From Aliarcobacter sp. (lineage in GTDB: Bacteria; Campylobacterota; Campylobacteria; Campylobacterales; Arcobacteraceae), in contig JAQVLW010000022.1 in NCBI GenBank assembly GCA_028703945.1, forward strand, positions 1 through 36,776: DNA of 36,776 bases, written 5' to 3'. The notes below the pieces were generated by a model. It searched no databases, had not been told where the DNA came from, and saw only the letters and a list, made by a program, of their open reading frames with translations. A program made the position numbers and the translations under genes. Numbering within the stretch: the first letter of the stretch is position 1; every line of letters starts with the position of its first letter. Positions 28,235 through 35,547 of this stretch are shown piece by piece.

Positions 28235-28290
28235 TATCGCAATGAGTGACATTTTTGTGACTTGTATATAAAATTAGTAGGAGGAGATTG

Positions 28291-29757
28291 ATGCAAAACG
28301 GTGCACAAATTGAGTACGATTACTCAGTTGCAAAGGCCTTTACATTTGCAACAATTTTGTTTGGTATCATAGGTATGACTATCGGTGTTGTACTTGCGTT
28401 TCAATTGGCGTTTCCACAGTTAAATAATTTAGCTGGGGAGTATGGTACATTTAGTAGATTAAGACCTTTACACACTAATGGTGTTGCTTTTGGTTTTGCT
28501 CTAAGTGGTATTTTTGCTGGATGGTATTATATCGGACAAAGGGTATTAAAAGTTTCATTAAAAGAGTCACCTTTTTTAATGGCTATCGCAAAATTACATT
28601 TTGTTCTTTATTTCATTACAATTCTTTTAGCTGTTGTTACACTTTTTATGGGTTATACAACTTCAAAAGAATATGCTGAATTAGAGTGGCCATTAGACAT
28701 CTTAGTTGTTCTATGGTGGGTTTTATGGGGTGTTTCTATTTTTGGATTAATCGGAATTAGAAGAGAAAGAACTTTATATATTTCTTTATGGTATTTCATT
28801 GCTACATTTATCGCAGTTGCAATGTTATATCTATTTAATAATATGGAAGTTCCAACTGCTTTAGTTTCAGGTTATGGTTCATGGCTTCACTCTGTTTCTA
28901 TGTATGCAGGTACAAATGATGCACTAGTACAATGGTGGTACGGACACAATGCTGTTGCATTTGTTTTCACAACTCCAATTATTGCGTTAATTTATTACTT
29001 TTTACCAAAAGAATCTGGACAAAATGTTTATTCTTATAAACTTTCTATCTTAGCATTCTGGGGATTATTATTTGTTTATTTATGGGCTGGTGGACACCAC
29101 TTATTATATTCAACTGTTCCTGACTGGATGCAAACTATGGGTTCTGTAATGTCAGTTGTTTTAATTTTACCATCATGGGGATCAGCTATTAATATGCTTT
29201 TAACAATGAAGGGTGAGTGGCAACAATTACAAACAAATACACTAATTAAATTTATGGTATTAGCTTCAACTTTCTATATGTTATCAACTATTGAAGGACC
29301 AATTCAAGCTATTAAATCTGTAAATGCTATTGCACACTTTACTGACTGGATTCCAGGACATGTACATGATGGTACTTTAGGTTGGGTTACGTTTATGATT
29401 ATGGCAGCATTATTTCATATGGTTCCAAGAATGTATAAAAGAGAAATTTATTCTAAATCATTAATGGATACACAATTCTGGTTACAAACTACAGGTATCG
29501 TTTTATACTTTACTTCTATGTGGATTGCTGGAATTACACAAGGTATGATGTGGAGAGCTTATGACGAATATGGTTCATTAGTTTACTCATTTATTGATAC
29601 AGTTACTGTATTACATCCATATTATACAATTAGAGCTGTTGGTGGGTTATTATACCTAATTGGATTCTTTATGTTCTCATATAATATTTATAAAACTATT
29701 AGATGTGGAAGAGTACTTGATAAAGAACCAGCAAATGCTACACCAGTAGCTGCGTAA
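28291..29757 (+). CDS. ccoN: cbb3-type cytochrome c oxidase, catalytic subunit I
   Basis: CcoN holds the low-spin heme b and the heme b3-CuB centre where oxygen is reduced and protons are pumped, in the inner membrane. The 488-aa protein has about twelve spans. Ligand candidates are visible: H61 in RPLHTNG and H376 in FHMVPRM for heme b/b3, H219 in YGHNAV and H269/H270 in GGHHLLY for CuB, and H357/H359 in PGHVHDG. The start is the ATG at 28291 after an exceptional GGAGGAG; a TTG one codon upstream is less likely. It is the first gene of the long operon. Confidence 0.97.
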   Translation: MQNGAQIEYDYSVAKAFTFATILFGIIGMTIGVVLAFQLAFPQLNNLAGEYGTFSRLRPLHTNGVAFGFALSGIFAGWYYIGQRVLKVSLKESPFLMAIAKLHFVLYFITILLAVVTLFMGYTTSKEYAELEWPLDILVVLWWVLWGVSIFGLIGIRRERTLYISLWYFIATFIAVAMLYLFNNMEVPTALVSGYGSWLHSVSMYAGTNDALVQWWYGHNAVAFVFTTPIIALIYYFLPKESGQNVYSYKLSILAFWGLLFVYLWAGGHHLLYSTVPDWMQTMGSVMSVVLILPSWGSAINMLLTMKGEWQQLQTNTLIKFMVLASTFYMLSTIEGPIQAIKSVNAIAHFTDWIPGHVHDGTLGWVTFMIMAALFHMVPRMYKREIYSKSLMDTQFWLQTTGIVLYFTSMWIAGITQGMMWRAYDEYGSLVYSFIDTVTVLHPYYTIRAVGGLLYLIGFFMFSYNIYKTIRCGRVLDKEPANATPVAA

Positions 29758-29770
29758 GAAAGGAGAAATT

Positions 29771-30454
29771 ATGTTTCATTGGTTTGAACAAAGACCGTTT
29801 TTCTTTGCGGTACTAGTATTTATATTTGTTGCATTTGCGGGTATTATTGAAGTTATTCCAGATTTTGCAAAACAAAGTAGACCAACTGTTGGTACAAAAC
29901 CATACAGTGTTTTAGAATTAGCAGGTAGACAAGTTTATATTAAAGATTCTTGTAATGCTTGTCACTCTCAATTAATTAGACCATTCAAAGCAGAAACTGA
30001 TAGATATGGAATGTATTCTTTATCTGGTGAGTATGCTTATGATAGACCATTCTTATGGGGATCAAAAAGAACTGGTCCAGATTTAATGAGAGTTGGAAAT
30101 TATAGAACTACAGATTGGCATGAAAACCATATGTGGGAACCTTCTGCTGTTGTTCCTGGAAGTATTATGCCAGAATACAAACATCAATTTAAAAACAAAG
30201 CTGATTTAGATACTGCTTATGCTGAAGCATATACTGTTAAAACAGTATTTGCAACTCCATATGATCAAGATTTAGATGGTGATGGAAAAGTTGATGTTGC
30301 ACTTGGTGATTACGAAACTGCTATTGCAAAAGCAAAAGAAGATGCAAAAGCAATTGCTGATGGAATGAAAAATGAAGCTATAAAAAATGCTGTTGCAAAT
30401 GGTCAAATTCCTGAAATAGTTGCATTAATTGCATATTTAAATTCTTTAAAATAG
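29771..30454 (+). CDS. ccoO: cbb3-type cytochrome c oxidase, mono-heme subunit II
   Basis: CcoO carries one heme c on the periplasmic side and passes electrons from CcoP to CcoN. The 227-aa protein has an N-terminal membrane anchor (about 10-28) and the heme-binding CNACH (61-65). The GSKRTGPDLMRVG block and the likely axial Met in GSIMPEYKHQF follow. Length is standard. AAAGGAGAAATT precedes the ATG. It is thirteen bases after ccoN. Confidence 0.96.
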   Translation: MFHWFEQRPFFFAVLVFIFVAFAGIIEVIPDFAKQSRPTVGTKPYSVLELAGRQVYIKDSCNACHSQLIRPFKAETDRYGMYSLSGEYAYDRPFLWGSKRTGPDLMRVGNYRTTDWHENHMWEPSAVVPGSIMPEYKHQFKNKADLDTAYAEAYTVKTVFATPYDQDLDGDGKVDVALGDYETAIAKAKEDAKAIADGMKNEAIKNAVANGQIPEIVALIAYLNSLK

Positions 30455-30463
30455 AGGTTGTTA

Positions 30464-30688
30464 ATGGATTATGAAACACTTTTAACAGTACAAGGTTATG
30501 GTAAATTCTTTTTGATTTTAGCAGTATTTATTATATTTTACTCTTATGCTTATTCTATATACAAAAGGGATAAAACAGGTGAGCGAGATTATGAGAAATA
30601 TTCAAACCTTGTTCATGATGATTCAAGTGTTTCTGTCCCTCTTGAAGAAAGAAAAAAAGATAAAGATATAGATAATAAGGAGAAATAA
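30464..30688 (+). CDS. ccoQ: cbb3-type cytochrome c oxidase, small subunit CcoQ
   Basis: CcoQ is a small accessory subunit thought to stabilise CcoP binding. The 74-aa protein has one membrane span (about residues 13-33) and a highly charged cytoplasmic tail rich in Lys, Asp and Glu. The start is the ATG at 30464 with AGAGG spaced seven bases; an upstream TTG at 30458 is too close to that site. It lies between ccoO and ccoP, which with its topology fixes the identity. Confidence 0.9.
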   Translation: MDYETLLTVQGYGKFFLILAVFIIFYSYAYSIYKRDKTGERDYEKYSNLVHDDSSVSVPLEERKKDKDIDNKEK

Positions 30689-30689
30689 G

Positions 30690-31580
30690 ATGAAGTCTAT
30701 GATTATAGGTGGAATAATTCTTGTAATCGCTTTATTAGCAGGAACTTACTTTGCAGCAGGTGATGCTTTTATAGGCGATGATTATATTAACAGCTTAACA
30801 ATGTTAGGTGCAGTAGCTATTATTACAATTACTGTATTCGTTGCATTAAAATATGTTAATCAAATGAGAAATGATACTGCGAGTGGTGATTTAGCTGAAG
30901 AAAAATGGGATGGTATTGGTGAATTTAGAAATGCTGTTCCAACTGGTTGGGCTTTAGCATTTATTGGTACGATTATATGGATGTTTTGGTATTTTACAGT
31001 TGGTTATCCTATTAATGGATTTTCACAAATTGGTCAATGGAATGAAGAGACTTTAGAATACAATGCAAAATTTGAGAAAAAATGGGAAAATCCATCGGAA
31101 GAAACTTTAAAAGCAATGGGTCAATCTACATTCTTAGTTCAATGTGCACCTTGTCATGGTGTTGATGCTGAGGGAATTGATGGAAAAGCTCAAAACTTAA
31201 CAAAAAGAATTTCTAAAGAACAAGTTGTTCATGTTATTAAAAATGGTTCAAACAACTTTAAATCAGTATATCCAGATGGAATGCCTCCAATGATGTTAAC
31301 AGAAGATGCTGATATTAATGCAGTTGCTGATTATGTTGCTGGTGGATTTAAAGGTGAACAACCTGCTTCGTTTGCTGCTTGTTCTTCTTGTCATGGTGAA
31401 GATGGTAAAGGTATGGAGTTTGTTGCTCCAAATATCAGAATTTATGATGATGCAGTTATAGCTGCTGTTCTTAAAAATGGTAAAAAAAGTGCTATTGGTA
31501 CTATGCCTAATTTTAACGGTAGATTAAATGAAACACAAGAGAAAGCATTAGCTACATACTTAAGAAGTATAGGAGAGTAA
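30690..31580 (+). CDS. ccoP: cbb3-type cytochrome c oxidase, di-heme subunit III
   Basis: CcoP accepts electrons from periplasmic cytochromes. The 296-aa protein has two N-terminal membrane spans (about 5-22 and 30-50) and a third near residues 85-105 after the conserved WDGIGEFRNAVPTGW. Two periplasmic cytochrome c domains follow, with heme sites CAPCH (152-156) and CSSCH (231-235). Possible axial Met residues lie in GMPPMM and GTMPNF. AAGGAGAAATAAG precedes the ATG, one base after the ccoQ stop. Confidence 0.96.
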   Translation: MKSMIIGGIILVIALLAGTYFAAGDAFIGDDYINSLTMLGAVAIITITVFVALKYVNQMRNDTASGDLAEEKWDGIGEFRNAVPTGWALAFIGTIIWMFWYFTVGYPINGFSQIGQWNEETLEYNAKFEKKWENPSEETLKAMGQSTFLVQCAPCHGVDAEGIDGKAQNLTKRISKEQVVHVIKNGSNNFKSVYPDGMPPMMLTEDADINAVADYVAGGFKGEQPASFAACSSCHGEDGKGMEFVAPNIRIYDDAVIAAVLKNGKKSAIGTMPNFNGRLNETQEKALATYLRSIGE

Positions 31581-31581
31581 G

Positions 31582-31824
31582 ATGGCTGGAAATACACAAA
31601 TGAATGATAATGAAAGAGGTATTTTTAAACTAAGTGGTATAACTGGAATGTTAATTGCAACTGTGTTGTTATTAACTATTCTTGGTGTATTAACATTTAG
31701 TGGAATAAAAGTACAACAAAGTGAAGCTAGTAATTTTTACAAAATCAATCAAGATTTGAATGGATTAAAAATGAATAGTTCAGAAAATTATAAACAGTAT
31801 CAACTTGTTGGTACTGGAAAATAA
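31582..31824 (+). CDS. DUF4006-type small membrane protein
   Basis: An 80-aa protein with a single membrane span (about 18-40) preceded by NERGIFKLSGITGML and followed by a short periplasmic part. The wording of the N-terminus and span matches the Campylobacterota-specific DUF4006 family, which regularly follows ccoP (from memory). A role in oxidase assembly or stability is inferred from context only. AGGAGAG overlaps the ccoP end and precedes the ATG. Confidence 0.75.
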   Translation: MAGNTQMNDNERGIFKLSGITGMLIATVLLLTILGVLTFSGIKVQQSEASNFYKINQDLNGLKMNSSENYKQYQLVGTGK

Positions 31825-31834
31825 GGGGTAAGAT

Positions 31835-31927
31835 ATGGAAAGAATTATTGGTATTTTACTTGTTGTAGCAGCTGTTATGACAGCATATTATGCTTTCTTT
31901 GACTCAACAAAAGTGTTTGTTGGATAA
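31835..31927 (+). CDS. 30-aa single-span membrane microprotein in the oxidase operon
   Basis: A complete short frame from ATG 31835 to TAA 31927. The product MERIIGILLVVAAVMTAYYA continues with FFDSTKVFVG. Residues 5-22 form one clear membrane helix with charged residues at the N-terminal end. AAGGGG lies a few bases upstream, and the frame fills the gap exactly: it starts ten bases after the preceding stop, and its own stop abuts the next ATG. That packing and the good ribosome binding site argue for a real gene. Comparable tiny single-span peptides occur in other cbb3 oxidases (CcoM of Pseudomonas), but I see no sequence link. It lacks the CcoS features. Confidence 0.65.
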   Translation: MERIIGILLVVAAVMTAYYAFFDSTKVFVG

Positions 31928-32557
31928 ATGAAAAACATAAATTTCATGAAAATAGGAGTGATTTTTTCACTTCTATTTTTTTTATGCCAGAACTTAAGCG
32001 CTCAAGAGTTTATTTTAAATGATGATAAGTTAATAGATAATAGAGCAAAAGAAAAAATTAATCAAATCGGTGCTGAAACTAAATCTAAATTAGGTGTTAA
32101 TATATATGTTTATGCAAAATCTACTTTAGGATTAGACGAAAATATAAAAACAAAAGATAAAATTGATTTCATAAGAAATAATGAAAGCAAAATAATAGCA
32201 ACCCTTGAGAAACCATATGTACTTTTGAGTATATCGGTTCAAGAAACGCATGTAAATTTATTATTCAGTGATGAATTAAAAGATGTGCTAGATAAAAATG
32301 ATATTTTAAATGGGTATGTTGTACCTTTATTAGCTTCAAATGATAAAAATACTTTATTTGCAAAGGTTAGTGCTGCTACATTAAATGGTTATGCAGCTGT
32401 TGCAGATGTTATTGCTGAGTCTAAAAATATTAAATTAGAAAGTAGTATTGGAAATACTGGAAAAGTAGCTGGTACTATCTGGAGAGTTTTAATGTATACA
32501 CTAGTTGTTTTAGGATTATTAGCCTATACTTACGCAGTATTAAAAAAAAGAAAGTAG
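31928..32557 (+). CDS. Periplasmic protein with C-terminal membrane anchor, possibly TPM-domain-like
   Basis: A 209-aa protein with a cleavable-looking signal peptide (1-25, ending LSAQE). The periplasmic region of about 150 aa opens with LNDDKLIDNRAKEKINQIG and KLGVNIYVYAKSTLG. A single C-terminal span (about 185-203) ends in KKRK. The pattern 'D-K-L-I-D then helix then V-N-I-Y-V' resembles TPM (DUF477) domains seen in photosystem-repair and assembly factors, but the match is by eye and weak. An equivalent gene sits downstream of ccoNOQP in Campylobacter (from memory). Function unknown; context suggests oxidase maturation. Confidence 0.7.
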   Translation: MKNINFMKIGVIFSLLFFLCQNLSAQEFILNDDKLIDNRAKEKINQIGAETKSKLGVNIYVYAKSTLGLDENIKTKDKIDFIRNNESKIIATLEKPYVLLSISVQETHVNLLFSDELKDVLDKNDILNGYVVPLLASNDKNTLFAKVSAATLNGYAAVADVIAESKNIKLESSIGNTGKVAGTIWRVLMYTLVVLGLLAYTYAVLKKRK

Positions 32558-32561
32558 ACTT

Positions 32562-33119
32562 ATGAAAAGAAATTATTGGCCAATATTTTTTATTGGAATT
32601 TTTACTTTTGTATTTTCAATGATTGTTTGGACAGTAAGAAGTGCTGTGAATTTACCTGTAATTGAAGACCACAGTTTTATGAAAAAATATCAAGATGTGG
32701 ATCAAAATTATAATGATATGATGACTTCAAATAATATTTTTTTATCAAAATATAATTTTGAATTAGATGTAAATGATAAAAAATTTGATTTAACAACATT
32801 AGATATAAAATATTCACAAAGAGTTTTAGAAAAGTATTCAGAACATAAAGATGTTTTAAAAGTTGGAAAAAATAATTTGAAAATTCTTGTAACTGATAAG
32901 AATACAAATGAAAAAAAAGATGTTAATATTGAGTTAGTTGTAACTAAAACTATAACTTCAGATTCAGATTTAGTAATAAATAATGATAAATTCCAAAATA
33001 ATGATAAGATTTTTACTTCAGAATTTGAACTAAAAGATGCTAATAATTGGATTATTACAGGTAGTTTTACTGTTGATGGAAATGTAGGTTACATCTATAT
33101 TAAAACAAATGCTATTTAA
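32562..33119 (+). CDS. FixH-like membrane protein
   Basis: A 185-aa protein with one N-terminal span (about 5-27, starting RNYWPIFFIGIF). A periplasmic domain follows with SFMKKYQDVDQNYNDM and beta-rich repeats. The N-terminal W-P, the V-W-T-V-R-S-A-V end of the span and the following Asp/Tyr-rich helix fit the FixH/CcoH family, whose members help assemble cbb3 oxidase. The rest is divergent and longer than classical FixH. No FixG, FixI or FixS genes accompany it here. It overlaps the next gene by eleven bases. Confidence 0.65.
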   Translation: MKRNYWPIFFIGIFTFVFSMIVWTVRSAVNLPVIEDHSFMKKYQDVDQNYNDMMTSNNIFLSKYNFELDVNDKKFDLTTLDIKYSQRVLEKYSEHKDVLKVGKNNLKILVTDKNTNEKKDVNIELVVTKTITSDSDLVINNDKFQNNDKIFTSEFELKDANNWIITGSFTVDGNVGYIYIKTNAI

Positions 33120-35469
33120 AAAGAAACTCCTAGTTTTCCCTACATCAAGGGCAATTAGAGATTTTATTACTTTACAAAAGGGTAGAAATACTCTTTTGCC
33201 TTTTATCCTTACAATTGATGAATTTTTTAAAAAATCTATACTATTTAATAATATGAAATATTGTGAAGAAGAACAAAGAGTTCTTTTTTTAAATGAAGCT
33301 ATAAAAGATATAAATATTTCTAAACTTGGAATTTCAGATAATTTTACAAAATTCTTAAAACAAAGTGATTATATTTATAGATTTTTTTTAGAATTAGCTA
33401 GTGAAAAAATAGAAATATCTGATATTCAAAATGTAGATACTTATGACTTTTATTTTGAACATTTACAAATCTTAAAAACAATTCAGAAAAACTATATTGA
33501 TATACTAGAAAAAAACTCTTATGTTGATAGAATTAATCTAAATAAACATTACAAAATAAACGAAAATTTTTTAAAAAAGTTTGAAAATGTAGAACTCTAT
33601 TTTGAAGGCTATTTTACAAAAGTTGAATTTGATATAGTTGAAAAAATATCAAAAATAAAAAATCTAAATATTAGTTTTTATTCAAATATTTATAACCAAA
33701 AATCGCTGGAAGTTTTTAAAAGTTTAGATTTAGATATAAAAATAAATCATAAATACAAAATTGATTTATCAAATAAAATGATTTTAGAAGAAAAAGAGAT
33801 ATTAAATGATTTAGCTTTTATAGAGTTAAAAGGTTTTTCTTCAAGACTTAATCAAATTGCATATATAAAAAGCACTATTGCCAAATCAGTTCAAAATGGT
33901 GTTAATCCTGAAAATATAGCTTTAGTTTTACCAGATGAAAGTTTTGCTATTAGTTTACAACTTTTTGATGATGAAAAATATTTCAATTATGCAATGGGGA
34001 AAAGTATTAAAAATACAAATTTGTACCAAGTTGCATATTCGATATATTCGTATTTAAATGAAGATGAAATAAAACATCTTGAGTTTTTAAACTTTTTCAA
34101 AATTGACAAGTTATTTATAGATAAAAATATAAAAAATTTATGGAATAAAAAAGCCACAAAAGAGAGTTTTTTAATCATTACAGATTTTATAAAATCTTTT
34201 GAGAAAAATAGTGAACTTCTTGAAAAATTTGAAGAGTTACTTTATAAATTAAATATCATTTTATTTTCAACAAATCATTTTATTTTATTAAAAGATGTTT
34301 ATAAAATCTTTTTACAAAGATTAGCAAAAATCACTTTAGATGATGTAAATTCAGGAAAAATTACAGTTTTAGGATTGCTTGAAACAAGAGCTGTAAATTT
34401 TGAAACAGTGATTATTTGTGATTTTAATGAATCTTTCATTCCAAAGATTTCTGTTAAAGATAAGTTCTTATCAACAAAACTAAAACAGCTTTCAAATCTT
34501 CCAACCCAATTTGATAGAGAATCTTTACAAAAGTATTATTACAAAAGATTGATTGGTTCATCTAAAAATGTATTTATATCTTATGTTAATTCAGACACAA
34601 ATCAAATCTCAAGATTTGCAAATGAATTATTTAATACACATATAAAAACAGATACAAATGACAACGCTTATAAACACATACTTTACGATAATCATAAGAT
34701 AAATCATTTTGATGAGGAAATCATCGCAAAAATAGATTTAGCTTCTTTACGATGGTCTGCTACTTCATTTAGAACATATTTACAATGTAAAAGAAAATTT
34801 TATTTACAAAATATTCTAAAAATAAATGAACACACAATTTCTTTAAAACCAAAAGCTTATGAATTGGGAGAAATAATTCATTCTATTTTGGAAGATTATT
34901 ATAAAAATTTTACTGAACACAATTTTGAAAAAATTGAAGATTTATTTAATAAATATAAAAGTTCAAATCCATTTTTGATTTTAGATTTAGAGATTTGGAA
35001 AAAGAAGTTATATGCTTTTTATTTATATGATAAACAAAGGTTAGAAAATAGACAAATTATAGCCCTTGAAAAAACTTTTGACTTGGAGTTTGAAGGTATA
35101 AAAATAAGAGGTGTAATTGATAGAATTGATAAATATGATGATATTTATGAAGTAATTGATTATAAAACCTCTTCGACTTTGAGTGTCGATACTTTGAAAA
35201 ACTATGAAAAAACGGATGATTTTCAATTAGAATTTTATTATTTAGCTATGAATGAACTTTATAAAACATCTAAAATCGAAGCTTATTATTATGATTTGAA
35301 TAATACAGTTTTAATAAATGAAATTGCACTTGATAAAAAACTTGAGTTATTGTGTGAAAAATTTAATGAAATAAAAGAGATTTCAAAAAATGAAATCTCT
35401 TTCTCAAAATGTGAGGATAAATCAAATTGCACTTATTGTGCATATTCAATAATATGTGATAGAGAATAG
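33109..35469 (+). CDS. addB: AddB-like PD-(D/E)XK nuclease with iron-sulfur cluster
   Basis: A 786-aa protein resembling the AddB subunit of the AddAB helicase-nuclease that processes double-strand breaks. The N-terminal two thirds is an inactive helicase-like part: it starts LLVFPTSRAIRDFI and shows no Walker A. The C-terminal nuclease (about 550-786) has GVIDRID (D671) and the core VIDYKTS (D684, K686). Four cysteines, C560 and C774/C777/C783 in a Cx2Cx5C tail, match the AddB-type [4Fe-4S] site bracketing the nuclease. It overlaps the FixH-like gene by eleven bases. The partner addA, adjacent in Campylobacter, is not here: a chemoreceptor follows. Confidence 0.82.
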   Translation: MLFKKKLLVFPTSRAIRDFITLQKGRNTLLPFILTIDEFFKKSILFNNMKYCEEEQRVLFLNEAIKDINISKLGISDNFTKFLKQSDYIYRFFLELASEKIEISDIQNVDTYDFYFEHLQILKTIQKNYIDILEKNSYVDRINLNKHYKINENFLKKFENVELYFEGYFTKVEFDIVEKISKIKNLNISFYSNIYNQKSLEVFKSLDLDIKINHKYKIDLSNKMILEEKEILNDLAFIELKGFSSRLNQIAYIKSTIAKSVQNGVNPENIALVLPDESFAISLQLFDDEKYFNYAMGKSIKNTNLYQVAYSIYSYLNEDEIKHLEFLNFFKIDKLFIDKNIKNLWNKKATKESFLIITDFIKSFEKNSELLEKFEELLYKLNIILFSTNHFILLKDVYKIFLQRLAKITLDDVNSGKITVLGLLETRAVNFETVIICDFNESFIPKISVKDKFLSTKLKQLSNLPTQFDRESLQKYYYKRLIGSSKNVFISYVNSDTNQISRFANELFNTHIKTDTNDNAYKHILYDNHKINHFDEEIIAKIDLASLRWSATSFRTYLQCKRKFYLQNILKINEHTISLKPKAYELGEIIHSILEDYYKNFTEHNFEKIEDLFNKYKSSNPFLILDLEIWKKKLYAFYLYDKQRLENRQIIALEKTFDLEFEGIKIRGVIDRIDKYDDIYEVIDYKTSSTLSVDTLKNYEKTDDFQLEFYYLAMNELYKTSKIEAYYYDLNNTVLINEIALDKKLELLCEKFNEIKEISKNEISFSKCEDKSNCTYCAYSIICDRE

Positions 35470-35471
35470 AC

Positions 35472-35499
35472 AAAAAATATGATATAAATCATATTTTTT
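35472..35499. promoter_or_regulatory. 12-bp palindrome with TGAT-N4-ATCA core: terminator or FNR-type site
   Basis: AAAAAATATGAT (35472-35483) and ATCATATTTTTT (35488-35499) pair perfectly around ATAA. As RNA it is an AT-rich hairpin ending in six Ts, a plausible terminator for the cco-addB operon. As DNA its centre TGAT-N4-ATCA is the core of a CRP/FNR-family binding site, and a TATAAT -10 begins seven bases downstream. Both roles are possible. Confidence 0.5.
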
Positions 35500-35506
35500 C
35501 AATTAA

Positions 35507-35512
35507 TATAAT
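35507..35512 (+). promoter_or_regulatory. -10 element for the chemoreceptor gene
   Basis: TATAAT lies 35 bases before the ATG at 35548. The ribosome binding site AAGGAG follows at a good distance. No -35 is evident; the palindrome at 35472-35499 covers that region. Confidence 0.5.
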
Positions 35513-35547
35513 AGTAAACTTACGTCTTTTATATTACAAGGAGAAAT

